Shown: positions 7,404 to 16,083 of the stretch, one piece after another | How the letters are laid out: each line of letters opens with the position of its first letter | Numbering within the stretch: position 1 is the stretch's first letter | From: Candidatus Melainabacteria bacterium | GTDB lineage: Bacteria; Cyanobacteriota; Vampirovibrionia; Obscuribacterales; Obscuribacteraceae | DNA length: 47,561 bases | Assembly (NCBI GenBank): GCA_013288645.1 | Contig: JABDBL010000018.1 | Coordinates: 1 to 47,561 of the forward strand | Direction of reading: 5' to 3' | Program-made: the position numbers and the translations under genes | The notes under the pieces: generated by a model | Databases searched by the model: none | Seen by the model: only the letters and a program-made list of their open reading frames with translations | Told to the model about the DNA's origin: nothing

Positions 7404-7450
7404 GGTAAAACCCCCCGCCCTACCCGGTTGGGGGTTTACCATTGCTCTTG
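7404..7450 (+). terminator. Rho-independent terminator after the sigma-like gene
   Basis: GGTAAAACCCCC (7404-7415) pairs with GGGGGTTTACC (7430-7440), with one bulged A and a 14-base loop. It is followed by a T-rich stretch. It lies 10 bases after the stop of the sigma-region-4-like gene. Confidence 0.7.
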
Positions 7451-7834
7451 TTGCTTTTCTATCTGTTACTACTAAATACCGACTTTTATGTATTTTCCTT
7501 TTTTCTTGCAACCGGCACTGAAACAATTTATTCGCAAACTGTCTTTTTGTCTGCGCGATCAGTGGTGACAACTGTTAAAGGCAATTACCGGTACCAGAAT
7601 TATTTCGCCAATAAAAACCGCAAGCCTCGAACACCAAAGCTGCAAAAAATGTTTGGTTGCCTAAAGTTAGTCTAAGGTTACCGGTGACAACAGGGACGAA
7701 ATGTATATGTTCCCAAGCGATATTCGAGGCTTTCAATAGCAATGAAGAGGGCTTGGCATCATGACAGTTAGTTATTCTACGATAATAACTTAGGGTTAGG
7801 CAAACGGTTAGGCAGCTCGGATTTTCTTCTCTAA
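7451..7834. other. Non-coding stretch between the G+C-rich block and tRNA-fMet
   Basis: About 380 bases without a credible gene. A 77-codon frame starting at 7442 overlaps the terminator, has no SD and reads as low-complexity Leu/Phe-rich sequence. Base composition returns to that of the chromosome here, so the block boundary lies near 7440. Confidence 0.5.
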
Positions 7835-7869
7835 TAAAAAAATCGGCAATTCTTTCGAGATTGCCGATT
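7835..7869 (-). terminator. Terminator of the tRNA-fMet transcript
   Basis: Read on the minus strand, AATCGGCAA (7869-7861) pairs with TTGCCGATT (7849-7841) and runs into a T-tract (plus-strand A7 from 7836). It begins 15 bases after the tRNA 3' end. Confidence 0.8.
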
Positions 7870-7883
7870 CATCAGTGTTTTAG

Positions 7884-7960
<77 letters not shown>

Positions 7961-8132
7961 GCAAATAATTAAAGACTTCCTTCAAAGAATAGTATCTTAG
8001 TTTGAGAAAGTGTGTTTACGCGCAACTTCTAAAGCATGATATAACCACATTGCATCCTAGCATAAATTCGGCTCGGTGCTGTGAAAAAATACTACTAGTT
8101 AACAATTTCATGAATATCGGGGTCTCTAAAAT

Positions 8133-8621
8133 ATGAAAGCGGTGGTGCAGAGGGTACTTTCTGCTACGGTAACAGTTGCCGGCGAGTTAGTGGGCGAAAC
8201 TCTGAACCAAAATACAGGCAAAACACACGGTTTGCTAATTTTCCTAGGGGTTGCTCTTGGCGACAGCGAGGAGGATAGTAATTTTTTAGCAAAAAAAATT
8301 ACTCATTTACGCATCTTTGAAGACCACGATCACGGGATGAATAAGTCCGTTCTCGAAGTAGAAGGATCTATTCTTGTAGTTTCTCAATTTACTCTTTTGT
8401 CCGATTGGCAAAAAGGTCGAAGACCAAGCTTTACAAAAGCAGCTCCGCCTAAACAAGCCGAAGAATTGTACTTGAATTTTGTTAAAGAATTAAGAAAACA
8501 CGGTCTGTCCGTTGAGACTGGACAATTTGGGGCGTCGATGAGCGTTAGTTTGACAAATTACGGACCAGTCACTTTGATTTTAGATTCTAAAGAAGGAGAA
8601 GCTGGCTCAGCAGAAGTTTGA
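8133..8621 (+). CDS. dtd: D-aminoacyl-tRNA deacylase
   Basis: A 162-residue DTD enzyme, which hydrolyses D-amino acids from mischarged tRNAs in the cytoplasm. The start MKAVVQRVLSATVTV is canonical. The two active-site signatures are present: SQFTL (about residues 87-91) and the cross-subunit NYGPVT motif near the C-terminus, with the invariant Gly-Pro pair. Length is slightly above the usual 145-150 because of a short acidic tail. That tail is encoded where the gene overlaps the convergent thymidylate-kinase-like gene by 64 bases. Homodimer expected. Confidence 0.95.
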   Translation: MKAVVQRVLSATVTVAGELVGETLNQNTGKTHGLLIFLGVALGDSEEDSNFLAKKITHLRIFEDHDHGMNKSVLEVEGSILVVSQFTLLSDWQKGRRPSFTKAAPPKQAEELYLNFVKELRKHGLSVETGQFGASMSVSLTNYGPVTLILDSKEGEAGSAEV

Positions 8622-9316
8622 ACCAAAAGCTTACGTACTGAGCTTCTTAATGTTTTCTGCACTGCTTCAATTGGGTCATCGGCAGATATTACTTTAAATT
8701 GATATTCATCAGCCATACGCTCATATTCAAAAGCTATTTGAGATTGATAGAGCTTAAAAGACTGATAAAGGTCTGTCGACATGCCGATATCGCGGCCCGA
8801 TTCATAAAAATCTAAGCCACCACGGGTGGTTATGATGCGTCTCAACAAAGAGTCGAGAGGCATTTTTAGATAAAAAACCAAATCGGGTTCGATAGCGAAA
8901 CCATAAAGCTTCTTTACCCATGTGGGGTCGGCCCCCCGCACCACATCTCGAGCAAAGGCTGTGTAAATATAGCGATCGGCAATTACTATTTGTCCCGCTT
9001 TGAGTGCCGGAATAATAACGTTATGTAGCCTGTCTGCCAGATCTGTTGCATAAAGCAAAGAGAAAGTAATGGTGTTCAAGGCATTTTTTGATTTTGCTTT
9101 GTCGATGACTGTGCAAATAAGCTCTGAGGATTTCCATACTGTTGTAAGGGCTCCATATCCCTCAATAGCCAACCAATTTTGCAATAATTCACAATGCGTG
9201 CTTCTGCCTACGCCATCAGTTCCTTCCAAAACAATGAGCTTGCCGGGATACGAATGTTTCTGTTTAGATTTTTGTTCTATTTCTGATTGATTAAATTGCA
9301 TAAAGTCTGAAACCAT
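8558..9316 (-). CDS. Thymidylate-kinase-like protein with Arg in Walker A
   Basis: A 252-residue P-loop kinase homologous to its neighbour at 9333-9989 and to dTMP kinases (dTMP + ATP to dTDP). It keeps the DRY-type motif IADRYIYTAFARDV and the lid region. The Walker A sequence is EGTDGVGRST (residues 31-40), with Arg38 where the catalytic lysine of GSGKST normally sits. Some family members elsewhere seem to carry GRST, so loss of activity is not certain. The gene lies 16 bases downstream of the intact paralogue, so the pair is an operon and probably a tandem duplication. ATG at 9316 or 9301 could be the start. Its 3' end overlaps dtd. A specialised nucleotide kinase or a regulatory partner of Tmk are both possible. 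Confidence 0.8.
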   Translation of the reverse strand: MVSDFMQFNQSEIEQKSKQKHSYPGKLIVLEGTDGVGRSTHCELLQNWLAIEGYGALTTVWKSSELICTVIDKAKSKNALNTITFSLLYATDLADRLHNVIIPALKAGQIVIADRYIYTAFARDVVRGADPTWVKKLYGFAIEPDLVFYLKMPLDSLLRRIITTRGGLDFYESGRDIGMSTDLYQSFKLYQSQIAFEYERMADEYQFKVISADDPIEAVQKTLRSSVRKLLVQTSAEPASPSLESKIKVTGP

Positions 9317-9332
9317 CTAAGTTAACGAGGAA

Positions 9333-9989
9333 TTAATTGGTTAAAAGTTGAGAAATTTTCTCTCTGAATAAAAGTTGTTGCTCATGAATAGGATGAGTTG
9401 CGGGCATAATGTAAAAATCAAATTCGTCTACCATCTTGTCATATTCATTGATAATGATTGACTGAAATAATTTATAGGACTCGCGTGGATCTCTTGAAAG
9501 TCCTGTATCCATTCCTGCTTCGTAATAGCCCGGCACTCGGTCGTTGTTTATACGACCAAGAGATACTTCCACTGGCACCTGAAAATAAAAGGTACCGTCA
9601 GGACGAATAGAAAAACCATATAAATTTCTTACCCACTCTTTATCAACACCGCGGGCAACATCACGAGCAAAGGCCGTATAGCAATATCGATCGGCCAAAA
9701 CAATAAGACCCGCTTTAAGTGCAGGCACAATAATATTTTCGAGCCTGTCTGCAAAATCTGTAGCATGCAAAATACTAAACGTGACTGGAATCAAACTATT
9801 CGAACGCTTAGCTTGTTTAATTGTTTTAGAAATTAATTTAGATGAATTCCATTCAGTAAAAATAACACTTTTACCTTTTGCTTCCAGCCAATTGCGAAGC
9901 AAATTTAGCTGTGTAGATTTACCAGAACCATCCACTCCCTCGACAACTACCAGTTTACCCGGGAAATCATGCTTTTGATTTAGTCTCAT
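9333..9989 (-). CDS. tmk: Thymidylate kinase
   Basis: A 218-residue dTMP kinase that makes dTDP for DNA synthesis. It has an intact Walker A (GVDGSGKST, residues 18-26), the DRY motif (LADRYCYTAFARDVARG) that holds the thymine nucleotide, and a lid region around RINNDR. Length is typical. It is the first gene of a two-gene minus-strand operon, followed after 16 bases by its Walker A-altered paralogue. The SD before ATG 9989 is weak. Of the two copies this is the more likely housekeeping enzyme. Confidence 0.88.
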   Translation of the reverse strand: MRLNQKHDFPGKLVVVEGVDGSGKSTQLNLLRNWLEAKGKSVIFTEWNSSKLISKTIKQAKRSNSLIPVTFSILHATDFADRLENIIVPALKAGLIVLADRYCYTAFARDVARGVDKEWVRNLYGFSIRPDGTFYFQVPVEVSLGRINNDRVPGYYEAGMDTGLSRDPRESYKLFQSIIINEYDKMVDEFDFYIMPATHPIHEQQLLFREKISQLLTN

Positions 9990-10160
9990 GCCAAAATAAT
10001 CGCTGCCTCACTAAATAATTTTCTTAAATCGAAGATAAACCTAACCATCAAATGGGGTTTTGATTCGAAACATCTGCTATAAATCTCTTACCCAAATAGG
10101 GTGTCTAAAGATTATTATATAGCGTTAGAGCCTTTAAATCACAAAGAGAAGCAAATAGTT

Positions 10161-11138
10161 ATGATAGACAACACATCGATTAGCAAGACCCATAATCTCA
10201 TCCTATTAGCAGTAACGCTATCTTTTTGCCTACCGGCTTATTGCGATGATACTGAAAGCAGTTCTGCAGATGGCACAAAAGTCTCCAGTGAAAAAATAGT
10301 TGCTCCCAACAAAGAAGTTGAGCAATTTACGCTACCCGACCAAGCTCCTAAAGCTAGCGAAACAGAAGTCACTCGCGAAAAAACAATCAGTCCAGAAAAA
10401 GAAGTCAAGCAATTGGCGCTGCCTGATAAAAATACTAAAGCTAGCGAACCGGAAAGAGGTCTTATTACTACTAAAACTAAAAAAAGCAAAAGAAGAACAG
10501 CATCTGAGTTAATGTCAAGTGATGATACAACTAAAGAATATGTGCACTCTATTGACCCGGATTTGCATTATGAAAAAGCTCGTCATTTAACCTTAGAAAA
10601 AAAGTATAACGAAGCTTTAAAAGAAGTGAATACCGCTTTGACACAAAATCCAAAATATTATGAAGCGAAATATCTGGGTGCCCTAATCTATGAACGACAA
10701 GGAAGAAAACAAGAAGCAACTCTCAAATACAAACATCTTCTTAACGAAAAGCCTCATTACTTACAAGCACAAATCAGCTATGCCAGTCTTCTTAGCGACT
10801 TAGGACAAAATAAAGCAGCTGAAATAGAATATAGAAAAGCTATTGATTTGTCTTTTACTTCAAGCGAAGCCCATTATGATTTGGCCAATTTGCTTACTAA
10901 AGAGAGTCGCTTTAAGGAGGCACTGCAAGAGCTTAATATCTGCCTAAAACTTGCGCCAGACAATGCGGCTGTACATAATAATTTAGGTGTTATTTATTTC
11001 CATCAGAACTATAAAGAACAATCAGAAAAAGAATTCGAACAAGCTAGCGAATTGGATCCGGCTAATACAATTTACATGCACAATTTAGAATTGGTTCGTT
11101 CTAACGATAAAAACACCGAATTGCCCTCTTTGGGTTAG
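10161..11138 (+). CDS. Secreted TPR-repeat protein
   Basis: From the ATG at 10161 the protein has a signal peptide (hydrophobic core LILLAVTLSFCLPAYC, cleavage probably before DD), then about 100 polar residues with a duplicated segment (KEVEQFTLPDQ and KEVKQLALPDK), a basic patch KTKKSKRR, and five or so tetratricopeptide repeats (for example YNEALKEVNTALTQNPKYYE and FKEALQELNICLKLAPDNAA). TPR arrays bind proteins, so an envelope scaffold role is likely. A GTG at 10101 would extend it by 20 residues but bury the signal peptide; an AGAGAAG SD favours 10161. It is divergent from the thymidylate kinase operon. Confidence 0.8.
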   Translation: MIDNTSISKTHNLILLAVTLSFCLPAYCDDTESSSADGTKVSSEKIVAPNKEVEQFTLPDQAPKASETEVTREKTISPEKEVKQLALPDKNTKASEPERGLITTKTKKSKRRTASELMSSDDTTKEYVHSIDPDLHYEKARHLTLEKKYNEALKEVNTALTQNPKYYEAKYLGALIYERQGRKQEATLKYKHLLNEKPHYLQAQISYASLLSDLGQNKAAEIEYRKAIDLSFTSSEAHYDLANLLTKESRFKEALQELNICLKLAPDNAAVHNNLGVIYFHQNYKEQSEKEFEQASELDPANTIYMHNLELVRSNDKNTELPSLG

Positions 11139-11161
11139 GCTGAAAATGGAAAATAAGTCCT

Positions 11162-12565
11162 TTGAGTAAAGCGGGCAAAAACAGGGTGCTAAAGAGCGCT
11201 ATGTCCGTAAAAGATAATGATTCGCTGCTCACAGTGCTTAAGGCAAAATGGATTTTGCCAATGTCCAGTGAACCTATGAAGCAAGCTTGTATTTTGGTTT
11301 CTGGAAAGAAAATCGAAAACGTTGTACCTGCGAATGAATTAACCCAATTTATTGCCGGTAGGGAATATGCTCTTCATGACTACGGCGAAGCGATAATCTT
11401 GCCGGGATTTATAAATTTACATACTCACCTCGAGCATACAAATTTGAGAGGATTAGCTCAAGAATCGGCTTTTTTAGAGTGGTTAGCCAAACTCATGGAG
11501 GCAACAGCTAACTGGTCAATCGCAGACCGCATGAATTCTGCAAGAAGCGGCGCAAAAGAGAGCATTTTGGCAGGCACAACATTAGTCGTGGATTTTTCTT
11601 ATAATGGTGCTTCTGTTATACCTTTGGCTGACTTAGGACTGAGAGCAATTATTGGACTAGAAACATTCGGCATTGATGAATCGACGGTTGAAGACCAATG
11701 GCAGCAATGGTTAGAACGTCGTAATAGTATATTGTCAAACTCAGTCGTGAAGACGGCTTTGCAAGAGGAGCGCATGGCCATCACTGTTTCTCCGCATGCA
11801 CCATATACGGTGTGTCCGGCATTATGGCAAAAAGCCAAAATATGGTCCAAAGATAACAATCTTCCTCTTTTGACGCATCTATCCGAATCAAGAGAAGAAC
11901 TCAACTGGTTCAAATCGGAAGATAAGGATTTAAGGGAATTTCTAATTTATGGTTTTGGTAAAAGAACAGCAAATTTTGCTCAGCTTTATGAGACAAACAC
12001 GGCTTGGAAAAGTTTAAATCAGTCACCAGTCGAGCATCTGCATAAGCACGGGCTACTGACTGATAATTTATTGGCTGCGCATTGTGTTCAAATTGATGAG
12101 TTCGACATTAATTTGCTGAAGACAAGCGGTGTTTCGATTGCCCACTGTCCTAACAGCAATACTATCCTTAAATGTGGTCGCGCTCCATTAAAAAAACTAC
12201 TGGCTAATAATATGAGGGTTGGTTTAGGCACAGACAGTGCGGCATCTAGTAATAATTTGAACTTGCTGACTGAAGCTGCTTTCGCCATTAGTATACATCG
12301 GTCTTACGGAGCCAACTTTGAATTAGGCGCGAAAGAAGTGCTTGAATTAATTACAATAAAAGCTGCTCACTGCCTTGGATTGGGGCATAAACTGGGATCT
12401 CTACAGGCTGGTAAGCTAGCGGACATAGGCATATTTACATTGCCTTTAGGCGAGAAAGGGCTTGGCTATGCCGGTGAAGATGACCCTTATGCATTACTCA
12501 TTCGGGGTGCCTGTCGGCTAGAGAATTTATTAATCAATGGCAAAACCGTTTACTCTAATGAATAA
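11162..12565 (+). CDS. Amidohydrolase, Atz/Trz-SAH deaminase type
   Basis: A metal-dependent deaminase/hydrolase of the amidohydrolase superfamily (cytosine-deaminase/S-adenosylhomocysteine deaminase MtaD group). Metal ligands are visible: HTHLEH (His87, His89), a lysine-free THLSES segment with the third His, AHCVQ with the fourth, and GTDSAASSNN with the metal-binding Asp. The conserved SIAHCPNSN precedes the last. An N-terminal beta-sandwich strand and C-terminal KLADIGIF complete the fold. The exact substrate cannot be read off; methylthioadenosine/S-adenosylhomocysteine or guanine-like compounds are typical. The TTG at 11162 gives 467 residues; an ATG at 11201 with AAAGAG upstream gives 454 and is about equally likely. 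Confidence 0.85.
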   Translation: MSKAGKNRVLKSAMSVKDNDSLLTVLKAKWILPMSSEPMKQACILVSGKKIENVVPANELTQFIAGREYALHDYGEAIILPGFINLHTHLEHTNLRGLAQESAFLEWLAKLMEATANWSIADRMNSARSGAKESILAGTTLVVDFSYNGASVIPLADLGLRAIIGLETFGIDESTVEDQWQQWLERRNSILSNSVVKTALQEERMAITVSPHAPYTVCPALWQKAKIWSKDNNLPLLTHLSESREELNWFKSEDKDLREFLIYGFGKRTANFAQLYETNTAWKSLNQSPVEHLHKHGLLTDNLLAAHCVQIDEFDINLLKTSGVSIAHCPNSNTILKCGRAPLKKLLANNMRVGLGTDSAASSNNLNLLTEAAFAISIHRSYGANFELGAKEVLELITIKAAHCLGLGHKLGSLQAGKLADIGIFTLPLGEKGLGYAGEDDPYALLIRGACRLENLLINGKTVYSNE

Positions 12566-12608
12566 GGCATGGTTTCTAAAGGATAAGGATTTGTAGCTGT
12601 AAGGACGC

Positions 12609-12614
12609 TATAAT
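12609..12614 (+). promoter_or_regulatory. Possible -10 box for the GGDEF-like gene
   Basis: A TATAAT lies 54 bases before the ATG at 12668. No convincing -35 hexamer is at the right distance, so this is tentative. Confidence 0.3.
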
Positions 12615-12667
12615 GTAGTTTGATTTTTGGCTTCCAGGGGCAAAAGGGGATTTAGGAGACCCATGCC

Positions 12668-13372
12668 ATGCCGGACATTAACGACTATAAGGATCATAAC
12701 TGCAAAGGAGTCAATTGCATTTATTGCCAGATGGCTGCTGAGGAAAGGTTGACAGGCGTAAGTAACTTGTCGATCGTAAACGAGCAAGCTCTCGCTAGGG
12801 TTAAGGCACTAGATCCTACCGACCGTTTTAGCCAATATGAAACAGCTAGCCCAAAAATCAGTGAGTTGGAGTGGGAAAAGCTGGCTTTCTTTGATCCGCT
12901 AACCGGCTTGTACAATATCCATGTATTTTTGCAAGAGTTGAAATACGAAGTGGCAAGAGCTGATCGATATAAAAGACCACTAACGTTAGGGATTTTGGGC
13001 ATCGATAATTATCAGGAATTGAAGAATGCTTATGGACCTTTGGGCTGCGGATTGGCTTTAAAGCATATGGGCAAATTGTTGCAAGAAACTTTAAGAGAAG
13101 TTGATTTCGCTGCCCGACTGCAAACGGAGCAATTTGCGATGATTTTGCCCGAAACAAATCAAGCTGGGGGCAATATTGTAGCCGAAAGAATTCGTCAAAC
13201 ACTGTTAAAAAAACCGGTAAAACTAAATGCATTTAGCCTCGATATAACCTGTAGTATTGGTATAAGCTCATTTCCTAAACATGGGCTGGATGCCGATAGT
13301 CTGCTCAATAGTTGCCTTAACGCCCAAAGTGAAGCAGCTAATAAAGGTGGCAATAAGGTTCATGCTCTATAA
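12668..13372 (+). CDS. Degenerate GGDEF-domain protein with N-terminal Cys motif
   Basis: A 234-residue cytoplasmic protein. Residues 12-20 hold Cys12, Cys17 and Cys20, a possible metal site. A GGDEF fold follows from about residue 70, opening with the family signature DPLTGLYN (76-83). The active-site loop, normally R-x-GGDEF, reads RLQTEQF (150-156), so both glycines and the catalytic acidic pair are changed. Later family positions (CSIGISSFP) are kept. Diguanylate cyclase activity is therefore unlikely; such degenerate domains often bind GTP or c-di-GMP, or act by protein contact. The SD is GGAGACCC. A stand-alone MshEN-like protein, also tied to c-di-GMP, is encoded 2.7 kb downstream. Confidence 0.8.
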   Translation: MPDINDYKDHNCKGVNCIYCQMAAEERLTGVSNLSIVNEQALARVKALDPTDRFSQYETASPKISELEWEKLAFFDPLTGLYNIHVFLQELKYEVARADRYKRPLTLGILGIDNYQELKNAYGPLGCGLALKHMGKLLQETLREVDFAARLQTEQFAMILPETNQAGGNIVAERIRQTLLKKPVKLNAFSLDITCSIGISSFPKHGLDADSLLNSCLNAQSEAANKGGNKVHAL

Positions 13373-13405
13373 AATTGAAATAAAATAAAGCTTCATAGTT
13401 CAGTT

Positions 13406-13411
13406 TATAAT
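13406..13411 (+). promoter_or_regulatory. Possible -10 box for secD-secF
   Basis: TATAAT lies 99 bases before the preferred secD start. No clear -35 element is seen. Confidence 0.3.
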
Positions 13412-13509
13412 ATAGTAACGAAATTCAGCAGAGCGCTAGGTTAGTCTCCGAAGCTGGCATACACGTTAGCCGAGTGGAAGACTGGCTCCAAACCATAATC
13501 AAGGTATCA

Positions 13510-15072
13510 ATGCAACACACAAAATCAGCAAAAAAACCTCCCCAAAAGAGTGGCTTGCAAAACTTTAGCTGGAAGAAGGTTTTTAGTGACTGGAAGGCAA
13601 TTATTGTAATTATAGTATTTGTCTGGTCGTCCTTTACACTTTTTCAATTGGATAAACAAAAAGACATCAAAGAATGGCGAGAGCTTGGAAACTTGCCAGT
13701 ATTTATATTGAAACAAGAAATATCTAAGAGAATCGAAAAGCTTCCCAATGTATCCAAGATGGATCGTTACGAAAAAGATGAGATTCGCAAACAGATGCTG
13801 GAACGCGCTCAGTCAGCTAATAGCTTGCAAATTATCTGGCAAAATAAAAGATGGGTATTGTATACCAACTTAAAATTGGGCTTGGATTTACGCGGTGGTA
13901 GTCAATTATTATTGCAAGCTTTGCCTGCACCACCTCTGGTGCCTATCATAAATTCAGACATAATGAAAAATGTCCTGGTAGTAATTGATAATAGAATCAA
14001 TAGCTTAGGGGTATCCGAAACTTTAGTGCAATTAACCGGTAAAGATCGGTTAATTGTTGAATTACCTGGTATAAAAGATCCTCAGCAAGCCAAAGATAGA
14101 ATAGGCACTACGGCTCTTTTAGAATTCAAAGAATTGGCCTTTGCTGATGAGGGTCGAACATACTGGAAAGATACTGGATTGACTGGGGCAGAGTTTAAAC
14201 ATGCTCAAGCTAATCCTACTGTAGCCGGTGGAATCTGGAGGGTAAGTTTCGAGTTCAAACCAGAAGGGGCCAGCAAATTTGCTGCACTCACGCAGAGATT
14301 GGTAAACAGACAGATTGGCATATTTCTAGACGGACAGCCCACTGACAGACAACCAGATGGCACGCCTGTGCCAGTCGACAAATATCATGGCGTTACTGTC
14401 AAAGAACCAATATTAGGCGGAACAGGAGAAATTACCGGTAGCTTCAGCCGTGACCAAGCTGTCGATTTAGCCTCAAAACTAAATGCTGGTGCGTTACCAG
14501 TGCCAATTAAAATTATCGAAGAACGATCTGTAGGTGCTACTTTAGGGCAAGATTCTATCGAAAAAAGTCTCATCGCTGGTATTGTAGGCATAACTATGGT
14601 TATGCTTTTTATGATTTTGGTCTACGGACTCCCCGGTCTGGTAGCCGATTGCGCCCTTATTCTTTATACTCTTTTCACTTTAGCGATATTTAAAACAATA
14701 CCCGTCACACTCACCCTGGCCGGTATCGCTGGTTTTATTCTCTCAGTGGGTATGGCGGTAGATGCAAATATTTTGATATTCGAACGGACTAAAGAAGAAT
14801 TGAAAGCCGGCAAATCACTTTATATGGCAATTGAAAACGGCTTCAGTCGGGCGTTTACATCCATTCTTGATAGCAATATCAATAGTCTTATAGCTTGTAC
14901 TGTACTTTATTCACTTGGCACAGCAATAGTAAGAGGCTTTGCCTTTACTCTAGCAATAGGTGTCGTTGTTTCAATGTTTACCGCAATTACTGCAACGCGC
15001 ACCTTACTGCATTTGGTACCCAAATATGATGGCCTTTTCGGACAAAGAAACAAGGTTGGGGGAGCGAAATGA
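13510..15072 (+). CDS. secD: Protein translocase subunit SecD
   Basis: SecD works with SecF in the inner membrane to drive late steps of Sec export using the proton gradient. From the ATG at 13510 it has 520 residues. There is one N-terminal membrane helix, the GLDLRGGSQLLLQA strand, a large periplasmic domain including LIVELPGIKDPQQAKDRIG, and after LNAGALPVPIKI five C-terminal helices with SVGATLGQDSI and the conserved GMAVDANILIFERTKEEL. The C-terminal half reads much like cyanobacterial SecD. AAGGT precedes the ATG; a GTG at 13474 would add 12 residues. Its stop overlaps the secF start (ATGA). Confidence 0.95.
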   Translation: MQHTKSAKKPPQKSGLQNFSWKKVFSDWKAIIVIIVFVWSSFTLFQLDKQKDIKEWRELGNLPVFILKQEISKRIEKLPNVSKMDRYEKDEIRKQMLERAQSANSLQIIWQNKRWVLYTNLKLGLDLRGGSQLLLQALPAPPLVPIINSDIMKNVLVVIDNRINSLGVSETLVQLTGKDRLIVELPGIKDPQQAKDRIGTTALLEFKELAFADEGRTYWKDTGLTGAEFKHAQANPTVAGGIWRVSFEFKPEGASKFAALTQRLVNRQIGIFLDGQPTDRQPDGTPVPVDKYHGVTVKEPILGGTGEITGSFSRDQAVDLASKLNAGALPVPIKIIEERSVGATLGQDSIEKSLIAGIVGITMVMLFMILVYGLPGLVADCALILYTLFTLAIFKTIPVTLTLAGIAGFILSVGMAVDANILIFERTKEELKAGKSLYMAIENGFSRAFTSILDSNINSLIACTVLYSLGTAIVRGFAFTLAIGVVVSMFTAITATRTLLHLVPKYDGLFGQRNKVGGAK

Positions 15073-16034
15073 ATTTTATTAAAATTGATCTTGTTAAGTA
15101 TCGCTGGCTATGGTTTGGTTTGTCACTAGCCATACTAATACCTGGATTAATAGGGATTCTGATGTGCTGCGTAAAATATCATGCACCGCTTAAACCAGGT
15201 ATAGATTTTACTGGCGGTTCTATTCTGCAATATCAATTTGAAAAGCCCGTGGATTTAGAATCAGTGCGAGAAATTTTAAATAATAATGATTTTGCTGGTT
15301 CACAAGTTCAATTAGCGCAAATTGCCGGCAATCCGGTGGTTATTATGCGCACCAGATCAATAGAAACTGAAGCCGAGAAAGAAAAGCTAGACGAGACTTT
15401 AAGAAATAGGCTTGGTTCATTTAAAATGCTTTCGGTTGACAAGGTTAGCGCAACTATAGGTCCTGAATTGCTTGCCAGTGGCATTTTCTCTTTATTGATT
15501 ACTTTTCTTGCTATGGTGGTCTATATTTCTTATCGCTTTAAAGTTGATTATGCGATTTGCGCTATTGTTGCCTTATTCCACGACGCATTGGCTTTATGCG
15601 GCATATTTGCTCTCCTAGGACTTTTTGCTGGCACCGAAGTCGATAGTTTGTTTATAAGTGCAATATTGACCGTAATTGGCTTTTCAGTGCATGATACGAT
15701 TGTTGTTTTTGATCGCATTCGCGAAAACTCAAAATATGTTGGTAGCAAGAGAAGTGTTTTGGGTTCAGATACTCCGCAGAAATTAACTTTTGCCCACATC
15801 GCCAATGAGAGTGTCAATCAGACGCTGGCTCGTTCTATTTATACTTCTTTGACAGTTTTAATTACTTTGGCAGCTCTTTTCCTATTGGGCGGCGTCACAA
15901 CTCGCGACTTTGTTTTAGCAATGCTTATAGGGATTGTTTCTGGCACTTATTCATCCATATTTAACGCCAGCTGTCTGCTTGTCTTCTGGAGAGAATTAAA
16001 AGGCTCTCAACGCCAAGCTAAATTTGCTAATTAA
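15069..16034 (+). CDS. secF: Protein translocase subunit SecF
   Basis: Partner of SecD, 321 residues with six membrane helices. The N-terminal periplasmic strand has the family signature GIDFTGGS. The membrane domain has GFSVHDTIVVFDRIREN and the C-terminal SIYTSLTVLITLAALFLLGG. The 4-base overlap with secD means coupled translation. No yajC was seen in the window. Confidence 0.95.
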   Translation: MNFIKIDLVKYRWLWFGLSLAILIPGLIGILMCCVKYHAPLKPGIDFTGGSILQYQFEKPVDLESVREILNNNDFAGSQVQLAQIAGNPVVIMRTRSIETEAEKEKLDETLRNRLGSFKMLSVDKVSATIGPELLASGIFSLLITFLAMVVYISYRFKVDYAICAIVALFHDALALCGIFALLGLFAGTEVDSLFISAILTVIGFSVHDTIVVFDRIRENSKYVGSKRSVLGSDTPQKLTFAHIANESVNQTLARSIYTSLTVLITLAALFLLGGVTTRDFVLAMLIGIVSGTYSSIFNASCLLVFWRELKGSQRQAKFAN

Positions 16035-16083
16035 TAGCTAATTTCGTACTTTCGTCGTATAAAATGACAATTAAAGGTATTAT

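Noticed and set aside
7442-7675. 77-codon frame rich in Leu and Phe
   Set aside because: It overlaps the terminator at 7404-7450, lacks an SD and reads as low-complexity sequence.
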